DNA of 64,000 nt from JBMOPD01 sp049323615. Lineage in GTDB: Bacteria > Bacillota > Desulfotomaculia > Desulfotomaculales > Desulfocucumaceae. The stretch spans positions 6,904 to 70,903 of the forward strand of contig JBMOPD010000026.1 of assembly GCA_049323615.1 (NCBI GenBank), written 5' to 3'. This document shows positions 42,103 through 50,719 of this stretch, piece by piece. The notes below the pieces were generated by a model. That model was not told the origin of the DNA and did not search any database. It saw only the letters and a program-made list of their open reading frames with translations. Made by a program: the position numbers and the translations under genes. How positions within the stretch are numbered: the first letter of the stretch is position 1; each line of letters begins with the position of its first letter.

Positions 42103-42366
42103 GCCATACAAACCCCCTTGAGCTATACATATTTTGTCAAAATAATATTATACCGGTTTGTTCGGGGCAGCAATAACTATTCTATAATAATAAAATAAAT
42201 TCCTCCAATTTATTGCAGGGGCAGCAAAACAATCAAATTTTCACAGAACAGGTGAATTTTACCGGAATGACCGGAATGAGAGAAAGCTTTCTTACTTGCG
42301 GGGAGCAGGCAGGAAAAGTGCGGAAAGCGGCGTAAATAGATTTTATAAAAGTTTCCGGAGGTTCTT

Positions 42367-42981
42367 ATGGCACTGATCAATTTAAATCCGGCCCATGACA
42401 AGGCCCGCGAAGAATTTGCCAGGCTGGTGCCCGAAGAGGCGGCCAGGCGGGCTGCCGTCCGGTACGACCCGGAAACCGGCATTTTTCGCGTTCCTTTTTT
42501 GGGCGCCCAATATCTTGTCAAATTCCCGGATGGGGAAATCACCCCGGAAGAGGGGAAGGGCGATGTGTCGCTGACCAACAGGGTTTGCCTGCTGCACTAT
42601 CTCAACCATGCCAGTGACGTTCAGCTGGCGGGGAGGTATATAACCTTCAAGGAGCTTCCCAGCGGCTCAATATATGTCGGCCCCTTTAACAACCGGGCCA
42701 TCAGGCCCCTGATGGCCGTTTTCGGCCAGAGGCCGGACCTGCTTGTCAGCGCGGGTGAAAAACTGGGCGGCAAAAAAGCCGATATGGGGGACTGGGCGGT
42801 AACGGTCGGCGTATTCCCGAAAGTGCCCATAACTTTTGTCATCTGGGAGGGCGATGATGAATTTCCTCCCTCCGGCAACATACTGTATGACGCCTCCGCC
42901 CCCTTTCACCTGGAAACCGAAGACTACGCCCTCCTGCCGGGGCTGACCATATACGAAATGAAAAAAATGTCCGGCCTGTAG
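42367..42981 (+). CDS. DUF3786 domain protein
   Basis: A 204-residue protein resembling DUF3786, a family common in anaerobes with corrinoid or CO-dehydrogenase metabolism but without a proven role. VPFLGAQYLVKFPDGEITPEE and LLHYLNHASDVQLAGRYITFKELPSG are the recognisable core. GDWAVTVGVFPKVPITFVIWEGDDEFPPSGNIL follows. GGAGG lies 5 bases before the ATG. There is no signal peptide. It is followed by nudF after 14 bases, so they may be cotranscribed. The activase operon diverges upstream. Confidence 0.8.
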   Translation: MALINLNPAHDKAREEFARLVPEEAARRAAVRYDPETGIFRVPFLGAQYLVKFPDGEITPEEGKGDVSLTNRVCLLHYLNHASDVQLAGRYITFKELPSGSIYVGPFNNRAIRPLMAVFGQRPDLLVSAGEKLGGKKADMGDWAVTVGVFPKVPITFVIWEGDDEFPPSGNILYDASAPFHLETEDYALLPGLTIYEMKKMSGL

Positions 42982-42995
42982 CCGGAGTAAAGGGG

Positions 42996-43538
42996 ATGGC
43001 CGTGGAACTTTTTGAAAAGACAATTGGCTCGGAAACCGTTTACAGGGGGAAAATTGTAAACCTCAGGGTGGATGAGGTGGAACTTCCCAACGGCAACAAC
43101 ACCCGGAGGGAAGTGGTGGAACACGGCGGGGCCGTGGCCGTGGTTCCGATAAATGAAAAGAATGAGGTTTTAATGGTCAGGCAGTACAGGTACCCGGTGG
43201 GAAAGGTATTGCTGGAGATACCGGCCGGAAAGCTGGAAAAGGGGGAGGACCCGGCCGCATGCGCGGCGCGGGAACTGGAGGAGGAAACCGGATTTAAGGC
43301 CGGGTCAATGAAGCATCTGTTCAGTTTCTACTCCACGCCCGGTTTCACCAACGAGATATTATACCTGTACCTGGCCGGGGGGCTGACCCACCTCGGCATT
43401 CATCCCGACGAGGACGAATTTATCCAGCTTCATTACGTTCCCCTGGAAAGGGCACTGGAAATGGTTGACCGGGGCGAAATCTGCGATGCCAAATCCATCA
43501 TAGGCATACTGGCCGCCAAAAGAGAAATTGACAAATAA
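42996..43538 (+). CDS. nudF: ADP-ribose pyrophosphatase (Nudix)
   Basis: A 180-residue Nudix hydrolase that splits ADP-ribose into AMP and ribose 5-phosphate. The Nudix box runs from G78 to about G99 with RELEEETGF. The proline-containing LEIPAGKLEKGE and the QYRYPVGKVLLE entry are those of the NudF/ADPRase type. The start is ATG 42996, 8 bases after GGAG. A bidirectional terminator follows. Confidence 0.93.
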   Translation: MAVELFEKTIGSETVYRGKIVNLRVDEVELPNGNNTRREVVEHGGAVAVVPINEKNEVLMVRQYRYPVGKVLLEIPAGKLEKGEDPAACAARELEEETGFKAGSMKHLFSFYSTPGFTNEILYLYLAGGLTHLGIHPDEDEFIQLHYVPLERALEMVDRGEICDAKSIIGILAAKREIDK

Positions 43539-43540
43539 TA

Positions 43541-43576
43541 AAAACCTCCCGCAAAAAAAGCCGGGAGGTTTTTATT
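43541..43576. terminator. Bidirectional intrinsic terminator
   Basis: AAAACCTCCCG (43541-43551) pairs fully with CGGGAGGTTTT (43562-43572). A- and T-runs on either side serve both nudF (+) and minC (-). Confidence 0.85.
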
Positions 43577-43633
43577 GGCCAAAATAAACGGCCATGCATA
43601 ATATTAAGCAATCAGCTTCTGACCCTTGATTGA

Positions 43634-44296
43634 TTACATCTTGGCTAAAACAATTTTCCCCCTGCTTACCCTGGCCGCCACCGGGCCGGTAAGGGAGGGG
43701 AGAGCCGGAGAGTCGGCCGTTATGGACCCGATGCTCAGGATGATGGGCTGGAGCTTCAGGGCGAAAACTTCAGCCATTAAGTTTCCGGCGGCTCCGGCAT
43801 GAACGTTGCCCTTGCAGCTGCCCAGGACGTATATGCCGCCTTCGGAAACCACCTCTGCTCCGGGGTTGACATCGCCCATTATTACAATACTGTACCGGGA
43901 TGATATACTTTGCCCGGACCTTAGAGTGCGTAACACCAGCAGGGCCTGTTCCCCGCCGGGATGGGTCAACTGCTGCCTGATCGGGATGACCTGATTTTTT
44001 TTCCTTTTCAACGGGGTAATTTCACCGGGGCTTCCCCCGGCGGCAGGGGGCCAGAGAACTTCCCCGGAGGGGACCAGCCCGTACTGCCGGCAAATTCCCT
44101 CCAGCTCGTTTATATAATGGTGGTCCCTGCGGCTGTGCGAATCATAAACCGAGAACTTGGCGCCCTTAAAAAAACCCTTGGAACTTTCCATTTTTAATTG
44201 CAAATTTCTTTTAACTTCTTCAATGTCCAGGTCGGGGTTAAACAGTATCACCAGTCCGTTCTTGGTGCCCTTTATTCTGACAGCTTCTTCGGCCAC
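43634..44296 (-). CDS. minC: Septum site-determining protein MinC
   Basis: An inhibitor of FtsZ ring assembly away from mid-cell. The C-terminal beta-helix (about residues 115-215) has RSGQSISSRYSIVIMGDVNPGAEVVSEG and GSCKGNVHAGA, which bind MinD in other species. An N-terminal FtsZ-binding-like domain (about 1-85) opens VAEEAVRIKGTKNGLVI. The start is GTG 44296, 8 bases after AAGGGG; the frame upstream is not needed. About 220 residues. Neither minD nor mreBCD lies next to it, in contrast to the usual Firmicute arrangement. Confidence 0.88.
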   Translation of the reverse strand: MAEEAVRIKGTKNGLVILFNPDLDIEEVKRNLQLKMESSKGFFKGAKFSVYDSHSRRDHHYINELEGICRQYGLVPSGEVLWPPAAGGSPGEITPLKRKKNQVIPIRQQLTHPGGEQALLVLRTLRSGQSISSRYSIVIMGDVNPGAEVVSEGGIYVLGSCKGNVHAGAAGNLMAEVFALKLQPIILSIGSITADSPALPSLTGPVAARVSRGKIVLAKM

Positions 44297-44493
44297 GGTG
44301 ATCACCCCTTTTCCGGGAAAATTTTTAATTTTTATTTCGATAAATAATAACAAATTCCTTCTTTGTTTTTCGCCGCTCATCGGGAGCGCCGCTGAATAAA
44401 AACATTTGCTTTGCGGAAAGCTCAAATTATAGCTGACAGCAGTTTGTTGCAACCCAATTGCTTCAAGCAATAACTTTTAAAATTATTTAAAAA

Positions 44494-44521
44494 AGCTTAT
44501 AGCTTATCGCTTATAGCTTGA
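44494..44521. repeat. Heptamer array, AGCTTAT family
   Basis: AGCTTAT, AGCTTAT, CGCTTAT, AGCTTGA: four 7-base units ending 14 bases before the galT start, in the minC-galT divergent space. A small palindrome ATTGCTT-C-AAGCAAT lies at 44457-44471. Confidence 0.85.
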
Positions 44522-44535
44522 ACGGGGGATTTGCC

Positions 44536-45594
44536 TTGCCGGAATGGAGGAAGGACCCCATCTTTGACAGGTGGGTTGTAATCGCTACCGAAAGAGGAAA
44601 GAGGCCCAGCGATTTTTCAGTGCCCAAAGAGGAGAAAAAAGGGGGAGAATGTCCCCTTTGCGAGCATCACGAATGGGAGACTCCGCCGGAAATTCTTGCT
44701 TACCGGGAGAAAGACAGCGCCCGGGACAGGCCGGGGTGGTGGGTGAGGGTGGTGCCCAACAAATTTCCCGCGGTGAGGATTGAGGGACAGACAGATGCCG
44801 GAAATTTCGGTGTTTATCAGATAATGAACGGGGTTGGCGCCCACGAGGTAGTGATCGAGACACCGGATCACGGAACGGCTATCGAGGACTTGAACCAGTA
44901 CCAGGTCCAGGAGGTGATCAGGGCCTGGCGGGACAGGTCGCTGGACTTGAGGGGAGACATCAGGCTTAAATACATCCAGGTGTTTAAAAACTACGGCAGC
45001 ACCGCAGGGGCTTCGCTGGAGCACCCGCATTCGCAGATCATAGCCACCCCGGTGGTTCCCCTGAATATAAAGGAAAAACTGGATGGATTAAAGCGGCATG
45101 CCAGAATGACCGGGCGCTGTATCATCTGCGATATGATTGCCCAGGAGCAGAAGGAACAGAACCGGGTGGTGGCGGAAAGCGACCGGTTTTTATGCATAAC
45201 ACCCTTTGCTTCCAGGTTTCCCTTTGAAACCTGGATTATACCAAAGGAACACCAGCCGGATTACGCCTGCATACGGGAGGATCAGGTGGCCGACCTGGCC
45301 TTGGTCATGCGCACCATCCTGAAGAAGCTGTCGGCGGCCCTGAGACGTCCCCCGTACAACATGGTGATAAGCACCGCCCCGGTGAATGAAAGCAGGGAAG
45401 ATACGGTTCATTTTCACTGGCACATGGAAATACTGCCCCGGCTTACTATAGCCGCCGGGTTTGAGCTGGGCACAGGGTTTTACATCAACCCGACCCCGCC
45501 GGAGATGGCGGCTTCCGAGATCAGGGAAACAGTTGTTCCATATGAAGGAACGTCCCGGCAAAACAACTATGAAGGGGTGGGCAGGTATGTTTGA
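44536..45594 (+). CDS. galT: Galactose-1-phosphate uridylyltransferase-like
   Basis: A 352-residue HIT-superfamily nucleotidyltransferase. It starts LPEWRKDPIFDRWVVIATERGKRP. A zinc-binding CPLC is followed by GASLEHPHSQI, and VHFHWHMEILPR contains the HxHxH active site. The family moves UMP between glucose 1-phosphate and galactose 1-phosphate; ADP-glucose or other NDP-sugar variants exist. TTG 44536 is chosen as start because GGGGGA lies 6 bases before it. The stop overlaps glgA by 8 bases. With no galK or galE nearby, it may act in sugar-nucleotide supply for glycogen synthesis. Confidence 0.88.
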   Translation: MPEWRKDPIFDRWVVIATERGKRPSDFSVPKEEKKGGECPLCEHHEWETPPEILAYREKDSARDRPGWWVRVVPNKFPAVRIEGQTDAGNFGVYQIMNGVGAHEVVIETPDHGTAIEDLNQYQVQEVIRAWRDRSLDLRGDIRLKYIQVFKNYGSTAGASLEHPHSQIIATPVVPLNIKEKLDGLKRHARMTGRCIICDMIAQEQKEQNRVVAESDRFLCITPFASRFPFETWIIPKEHQPDYACIREDQVADLALVMRTILKKLSAALRRPPYNMVISTAPVNESREDTVHFHWHMEILPRLTIAAGFELGTGFYINPTPPEMAASEIRETVVPYEGTSRQNNYEGVGRYV

Positions 45595-47080
45595 CCGGTC
45601 TCTGAAGGTACTGCTGGTTTCATCGGAGGTGGTTCCCTTTGCCAAGACGGGCGGGCTGGCCGACGTTGCCGGTTCCCTGCCCAAGGCCGTGGCCACCGTC
45701 GGCAACGACCACGCGGGAAATGATGTAAGGGTGGCCATGCCGCATTACAAGGGAATTGAAGGAGGAAAATACCGCCTGGACTTTCCGGTCAATTTCGGCA
45801 ACAGGGCGGAAACCGCCATTATCAGGGAGGCATCCATTGAGGCCCATTACAAGGGCGATCATAAAACAATCCCGGTGTACCTGGTTGACAACCATCATTA
45901 TTTTTACCGGGAAGGCATGTACATGTTCCCGGACGAGGCCGAGCGGTTCGCCTTCTTCTGCCGCGGGGTGCTGGAGATGCTTCCCCGCCTGAACTGGCAG
46001 CCGGATATCATTCACTGCAATGACTGGCAGACCGGCCCCATACCTTTCTTCCTCAAAACCCGGTACCGCCACGATCCCTTCTATGCCAGGATGGCAACGG
46101 TATTTACCATTCACAACCTGCAGTACCAGGGCAATTTCCCCAAGGCCGCGCTGAAAATACTGGGTGTCGGGGACGAGTACTTTGTTCCGGATAAACTGGA
46201 GTTTTACGGGACGGTAAGCTACATAAAGATGGGCATCAGCTACGCCGACATTATCAATACCGTCAGCCGGACCTACGCCGCCGAAATCCAGCGGCCCGAA
46301 CTGGGTGAGCGTATGGACGGCCTGCTGCGCAAGCGGTCCCACGACTTGTACGGGATCCTGAACGGAATAAACTACCATGAGTTTGACCCGAAGACCGACC
46401 ACCGGATTCACCGGAATTACGACCGCGACGGCGTGGAAAACAAGAAGGAAAACAAATACTCCCTGCAAAAGGAGATGGGCCTGCCGGTAAAGGATGTACC
46501 GGTAATCGGGCTGGTTTCCAGGCTGGTGGACCAGAAGGGGCTGGATTTGATAGCCGAAATAACCGAAGAACTGATGCGCCTGGATATTCAAATGGTGGTC
46601 CTGGGCAGCGGAGACAGGTATTATGAGGATATGTTCAGGAAGCTGAAGGAGAGGTATCCACAGAAGGCCGGAGTATATACGGGGTATAACGCCATACTGG
46701 CCCAGCGGATATATGCCGGTTCGGATATGTTTCTGATGCCGTCCAGGTTTGAGCCCTGCGGGCTGGGGCAGCTCATTGCTTTGCGCTACGGGACCATTCC
46801 CATTGTAAGGGCGACCGGGGGGCTGGCGGACACTGTTCACGATTACAACCCCGTCACGGGGTCGGGCAACGGGTTTGTGTTCTCGGAATATAACGGCAGG
46901 GCCTTGTACCATGCCATCGCCAGGGCGCTGAAACTGTACCGGGATGAGCCTGAAAAGTGGCTGAGGCTGGTGAGGAACTCCATGGACCTTGACTTCTCGT
47001 GGGCCAGGTCGGCTGTGGAGTATATTCAGCTTTACCAGGAGGCCATCAGCAGGCACCTGGAAAGGGCCAGAACGGCCTGA
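45587..47080 (+). CDS. glgA: Glycogen synthase GlgA (GT5)
   Basis: Transfers glucose from an NDP-glucose to growing alpha-1,4-glucan. KTGGLADVAGSLPKAV near the N-terminus is the nucleotide site, HNLQYQGNFPK and PSRFEPCGLGQLIALRYG are conserved. About 498 residues from ATG 45587, which overlaps the galT stop by 8 bases; the frame upstream shadows galT. No glgB or glgC is near, so the donor and branching enzymes must be elsewhere. The product is a likely substrate for MalQ/GH57/TreY at 29-39 kb. Confidence 0.94.
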   Translation: MFDRSLKVLLVSSEVVPFAKTGGLADVAGSLPKAVATVGNDHAGNDVRVAMPHYKGIEGGKYRLDFPVNFGNRAETAIIREASIEAHYKGDHKTIPVYLVDNHHYFYREGMYMFPDEAERFAFFCRGVLEMLPRLNWQPDIIHCNDWQTGPIPFFLKTRYRHDPFYARMATVFTIHNLQYQGNFPKAALKILGVGDEYFVPDKLEFYGTVSYIKMGISYADIINTVSRTYAAEIQRPELGERMDGLLRKRSHDLYGILNGINYHEFDPKTDHRIHRNYDRDGVENKKENKYSLQKEMGLPVKDVPVIGLVSRLVDQKGLDLIAEITEELMRLDIQMVVLGSGDRYYEDMFRKLKERYPQKAGVYTGYNAILAQRIYAGSDMFLMPSRFEPCGLGQLIALRYGTIPIVRATGGLADTVHDYNPVTGSGNGFVFSEYNGRALYHAIARALKLYRDEPEKWLRLVRNSMDLDFSWARSAVEYIQLYQEAISRHLERARTA

Positions 47081-47084
47081 ATAA

Positions 47085-47113
47085 TAGCTTATCCTGAAAA
47101 GCTTCCGGGTCAG
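47085..47113. repeat. 29-base repeat, copy 2
   Basis: Identical to 16319-16347, and it also lies within a few bases downstream of a stop codon (glgA). It continues into a heptamer tract. Confidence 0.9.
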
Positions 47114-47143
47114 AATACAGAATCCAGGAGCCATAATCCAGCT
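47109..47143. repeat. Heptamer tract, GTCAGAA/TACAGAA family
   Basis: GTCAGAA, TACAGAA, TCCAGGA, GCCATAA, TCCAGCT: period 7. It is followed by a palindromic AATCCAGCTGGATT at 47135-47148. Confidence 0.7.
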
Positions 47144-47150
47144 GGATTCT

Positions 47151-47176
47151 GCCGCACGCAGGGCGGCTTCTTTATT
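47151..47176 (+). terminator. Possible terminator of galT-glgA
   Basis: GCCGC (47151-47155) pairs with GCGGC (47163-47167), followed by TTCTTTATT. Confidence 0.5.
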
Positions 47177-47371
47177 GTGTCCGGATGTTCTTAAAAAGAA
47201 CATGTAAATGAATATATACAAAAAATTTTCCGGCCCCGATCTCAAAAATATTAACAGGACTTTGACCTGCAATTGTCGAAATACCAGTCGTGATATTTTA
47301 GGGCGGACGGAAAAAAGTGAATCTCATACTTGCCATTGGTGTAATACATTTTTTAAAATAAAATAGGTGAC

Positions 47372-47385
47372 TGATTGTTCAATCA
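47372..47385. promoter_or_regulatory. Palindromic operator-like site upstream of acd
   Basis: TGATTG-TT-CAATCA is a perfect palindrome about 210 bases before the acyl-CoA dehydrogenase start. Fatty-acid regulators of the TetR type bind sites of this general form. Confidence 0.35.
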
Positions 47386-47597
47386 TAATTTATAAAGTAC
47401 CGGTTTTTTACTGGGGGTGATATGTCCGCATAAGCAGGAGTACAAAAAATGCAAATCAAAGCAGCCCGTGACTTTCCGCGCTTTTGGGTGCGGCAGGTTG
47501 AGAGATATGGCACATGATTTGCATAAATGAAGGGGAGGGATTGGAGTAAAAAAACTTTAAAGGCAACTGATCCCAGAAATGGCAAGGAGGAGTTGCT

Positions 47598-48737
47598 GTG
47601 ATTTTCAAACTTACCGAAGAGCAGGATCTGTTGAAAAAGACTGTAAGGGATTTCGCAGAGTCAGAGATCACTCCCAAGGCCGGCGAAATGGATGAGAAAG
47701 AAGAGTATGACCTGAGCCTGTGGAGCAAAATGGCCGAAATGGGCCTGACCGGAATACCCTATCCGGAAGATTACGAAGGGGCGGGTATGGACAACCTCAG
47801 CTACGCCATTGCCGTGGAGGAACTGAGCCGTGTCTGCGCCTCCAGCGGGGTGCTGGTGTCCGCCCACACATCCTTGTGCGCGTGGCCAATCTACGCCTTT
47901 GGCACCGAGGAGCAGAAGAAAAAATACCTGGCGCCGCTTTGCAACGGAGAGAAAATAGGGGCCATGGGACTGACCGAGCCTGCGGCCGGTTCGGATGCCG
48001 GGGCCATAAAAACAACCGCCGTAAAGGAAGGAAACGAGTACGTTTTAAACGGCACCAAGATATTCATTACCAACGCTTTTCTGGCCGAAACATACGTGGT
48101 TTTTGCCTCCACCGACAGGAGCAAGGCACATCGGGGCATTTCGGCGTTTATCGTGGAAAAGGGCACCCCCGGTTTCACCTTTGGCAAAAAAGAGCACAAA
48201 ATGGGCATCCGGGCCTCGGCCACATACGAACTGGTTTTTGAAAACTGCCGCATTCCGGCCGAAAACCTGCTGGGAGAAGAGGGGCAGGGATTTAAAATTG
48301 TGATGATGACCCTGGACGGGGGCCGTATAGGCATTGCCGCCCAGGCCCTCGGCATTGCCCAGGGAGCGTACGAACAGGCCCTCAATTACAGCAAGGTAAG
48401 GGAGCAGTTCGGCAAGCCCATTTCGGCGAACCAGGGCCTGCAGTGGATGCTGGCCGATATGGCCACCCAGATAGAAGCGGCCCGGCTGCTGGTGTACCGG
48501 GCGGCATACCTGAAGGACACAAAGCAGACCTATTCAAAAGAGGCGGCCATGGCCAAGCTTTTCGCCTCAGAGACTGCCATGATGGTCACCACCAAGGCGG
48601 TTCAGATATTCGGCGGCTATGGGTATACCAGGGAATACCCGGTGGAGCGCATGATGCGGGATGCCAAGATTACCGAAATTTATGAAGGTACCAGCGAGGT
48701 CCAGCGGATAGTCATAGCGGCCAATATTTTAAAATAG
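47598..48737 (+). CDS. Acyl-CoA dehydrogenase (butyryl-type)
   Basis: A 379-residue FAD enzyme of the short-chain acyl-CoA dehydrogenase type, electron donor for the EtfAB encoded just downstream. MGLTEPAAGSDAGA, IFGGYGYTREYPVERMMRDAKITEIYEGTSEVQ (catalytic glutamate in IYEGT) and FKLTEEQDLLKKTVRDFAE are family hallmarks. The GTG start at 47598 follows AAGGAGGAG. It is similar to the reverse-strand copy at 25270-26415, though not identical. It starts a cluster that covers all steps of butyryl-CoA/acetyl-CoA interconversion. Confidence 0.95.
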   Translation: MIFKLTEEQDLLKKTVRDFAESEITPKAGEMDEKEEYDLSLWSKMAEMGLTGIPYPEDYEGAGMDNLSYAIAVEELSRVCASSGVLVSAHTSLCAWPIYAFGTEEQKKKYLAPLCNGEKIGAMGLTEPAAGSDAGAIKTTAVKEGNEYVLNGTKIFITNAFLAETYVVFASTDRSKAHRGISAFIVEKGTPGFTFGKKEHKMGIRASATYELVFENCRIPAENLLGEEGQGFKIVMMTLDGGRIGIAAQALGIAQGAYEQALNYSKVREQFGKPISANQGLQWMLADMATQIEAARLLVYRAAYLKDTKQTYSKEAAMAKLFASETAMMVTTKAVQIFGGYGYTREYPVERMMRDAKITEIYEGTSEVQRIVIAANILK

Positions 48738-48750
48738 CCCGGGCCGGATT

Positions 48751-48764
48751 GTCAGCTGTCAGCT
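48751..48764. repeat. Heptamer repeat, GTCAGCT
   Basis: Two exact GTCAGCT units between acd and etfB. Units of this form, TTGTCAG-like, are also known from cyanobacterial STRR repeats. Confidence 0.6.
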
Positions 48765-48876
48765 ATTATCCCCTTGAATAGTATGATAGGCTTCTAGTAA
48801 CGGTGATTGGATAAAAACGGTAATGGCTTTGGGCTGACAGTGATGGCTAAACGCTTAAATGCAAAGGAGGAAGCAT

Positions 48877-49647
48877 ATGAACATCGTTGTGTGTATGAAG
48901 CAAACCTTTGACACCGAGGCCAAAATTACCATTGACGGCAATGGTAAAATAAACAAGCAGGGTGTCAGCCTGATCATGAACCCCTACGACGAGTTTGCCG
49001 TGGAGGAAGCCCTGAGGATCAAGGAAAAGGCCGGTGGAGAAGTAACCGTGGTGACCGTGGGCGGCCCGGAAGCCCAGGACGCCGTGCGCCAGGCCCTGGC
49101 CATGGGCGCGGACAAGGCCGTGCTGGTTGATCCCGGCCTGGAGGAAGTGGATGAGTTCACCACCGCCACCATTCTTGCCAAGGCCATATCGGGGCTGCAG
49201 TACGACATTATCCTGGGCGGCTTCAGGGCCATCGACGACGGATCGGCCCAGGTGGCCGGCCGGGTGGCCGAAATACTGGGCCTGCCGGTGGTAAACGTGA
49301 TCACCAAGCTGGAGGTTGCCGGCGGTAAGGCTGTGGCCACCAAAGAAATCGAGGGTGGCAGCCAGGTTGTGGAAGTTGCCCTGCCCGCCGTCTTTACTGC
49401 CCAAAAGGGACTGAACGAGCCCCGCTATCCCTCGATGAAGGGTATCATGCAGGCCAAGAAGAAGCCCATGGAGAAAAAGACCCTGGGTGATCTGGGTCTT
49501 GATGCCGGACAGGTTGCCCCCAGGGTCAAGGCGTTAAGTTACTTCCTGCCCTCAGCGCGAGCCGCCGGGAAGATAATCCCCGGTGAGCCGGCGGACGCGG
49601 CCCGCGACCTGGTCAAGGCTTTGCGGGAAGAAGCAAAAGTTATATAG
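48877..49647 (+). CDS. etfB: Electron transfer flavoprotein, beta subunit
   Basis: A 256-residue ETF beta subunit, which takes electrons from acyl-CoA dehydrogenase. MNIVVCMKQTFDTEAKITI opens the protein, and MNPYDEFAVEEALR and GFRAIDDGSAQVAGRVAE are typical. ATG 48877 follows AAAGGAGG (48863-48870) by 6 bases. It is followed by etfA after 32 bases. Whether it is a bifurcating ETF (with a second FAD) or a simple one cannot be settled by eye. Confidence 0.95.
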   Translation: MNIVVCMKQTFDTEAKITIDGNGKINKQGVSLIMNPYDEFAVEEALRIKEKAGGEVTVVTVGGPEAQDAVRQALAMGADKAVLVDPGLEEVDEFTTATILAKAISGLQYDIILGGFRAIDDGSAQVAGRVAEILGLPVVNVITKLEVAGGKAVATKEIEGGSQVVEVALPAVFTAQKGLNEPRYPSMKGIMQAKKKPMEKKTLGDLGLDAGQVAPRVKALSYFLPSARAAGKIIPGEPADAARDLVKALREEAKVI

Positions 49648-49679
49648 TATGGAACTTATAGATAGGAGGGTCAAGGAAT

Positions 49680-50660
49680 ATGGCTAAAGGAATATGGGTA
49701 TTTGTAGAACAACGCGACGGCAAAATCAAGAAAGTGACATATGAACTGTTAAGCGCAGGGCGTAAAGTTGCCGACAGCCTGGGCGAGGAACTGTGCGCTG
49801 TACTGCCCGGCAAGGGCGTGGCCGGCCTGGCCCCGGCCCTGGGAGAATACGGCGCCGACAAGGTATTTGTGCTGGAAAGCGACGCCCTGGCCAACTATAC
49901 AACCGACGGGTATGCCAATGCCGTGGCCGGCCTGGCCAAGGAGAAGGAACCCACCGCCATACTGCTTGGCTGCACTGTTACGGGCCGTGACCTGGCGGCC
50001 CAGGTGGCCCAGAAGCTGGGCACAGGCCTCTTAACCGACTGCACCGACATGGTTCTGGAGAACGGTCAGCTGGTGTTTACCCGTCCCATATACGCCGGCA
50101 AGGCTTTTGTGAAGGCCTCATGCCCCGAGGCGCGTCCGGTTATGGCCACCATCCGCCCCAACGTGCTTGCCGTGGGCGAAACCCGGCCCGGCCGCACCGC
50201 CGAGGCTGTCAGCGTGGCTCCCGGCACCGGCGATATCCGCCAGGCCATCAAGGACATCGTGCTGCAGATAAGCACCAGGCCGGAACTTACCGAGGCCGAT
50301 ATCATCGTTTCCGGCGGCCGCGGCATGAAGGGCCCGGAAAACTTTGCCATACTGGAAGAACTGGCTGATGTGCTGGGCGCCGCAGTGGGTGCTTCCAGGG
50401 CGGCGGTGGACGCCGGCTGGAAACCGCACAGCTTCCAGGTGGGGCAGACCGGTAAGACTGTTTCCCCGGTTGTTTATATTGCCTGCGGGATCTCGGGGGC
50501 CATTCAGCACCTGGCCGGCATGAGCTCCTCAAAGTGCATCGTGGCCATCAACAAGGACCCCGAAGCCAATATATTCAAAGTGGCGGACTACGGAATCGTG
50601 GGGGACCTGTTTGAAGTGGTGCCCCTGCTGAAGGAAGAATTCAAGAAGATACTGGCTTAA
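49680..50660 (+). CDS. etfA: Electron transfer flavoprotein, alpha subunit
   Basis: The FAD-binding partner of EtfB. 326 residues: an N-terminal Rossmann-like part (IWVFVEQRDGKIKKVTYELL), then the C-terminal FAD domain with VSGGRGMKGPENF, GASRAAVDAGW, QVGQTGKTVSP and YIACGISGAIQHLAGM. There is no extra ferredoxin domain at the N-terminus, unlike some clostridial EtfA. The following HdrD-like gene is the probable electron acceptor. Confidence 0.96.
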   Translation: MAKGIWVFVEQRDGKIKKVTYELLSAGRKVADSLGEELCAVLPGKGVAGLAPALGEYGADKVFVLESDALANYTTDGYANAVAGLAKEKEPTAILLGCTVTGRDLAAQVAQKLGTGLLTDCTDMVLENGQLVFTRPIYAGKAFVKASCPEARPVMATIRPNVLAVGETRPGRTAEAVSVAPGTGDIRQAIKDIVLQISTRPELTEADIIVSGGRGMKGPENFAILEELADVLGAAVGASRAAVDAGWKPHSFQVGQTGKTVSPVVYIACGISGAIQHLAGMSSSKCIVAINKDPEANIFKVADYGIVGDLFEVVPLLKEEFKKILA

Positions 50661-50669
50661 AATAATAAC

Positions 50670-50712
50670 GCGGCCCTTTTTCGTGACGGGAAGGGCCGCC
50701 ATTTCCATTTTT
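50670..50712 (+). terminator. Probable terminator after etfA
   Basis: GCGGCCCTT (50670-50678) pairs with AAGGGCCGC (50691-50699), followed by CATTTCCATTTTT. Confidence 0.6.
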
Positions 50713-50719
50713 AAGAGCG

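Larger units (their letters stand above)
47081..47597. other. 517-base intergenic region with repeats
   Basis: Holds the second copy of the 29-base repeat, a heptamer tract, a likely terminator, a palindrome (47372-47385) and a 22-codon frame enclosed by a 10-bp inverted repeat (47449-47524). These are listed separately. The AT-rich middle holds nothing else I recognise. Confidence 0.5.

Noticed and set aside
45620..47272. Long minus-strand frame (550 codons) opposite glgA
   Set aside because: Shadow of glgA; it runs through a repeat region and has no recognisable domain.
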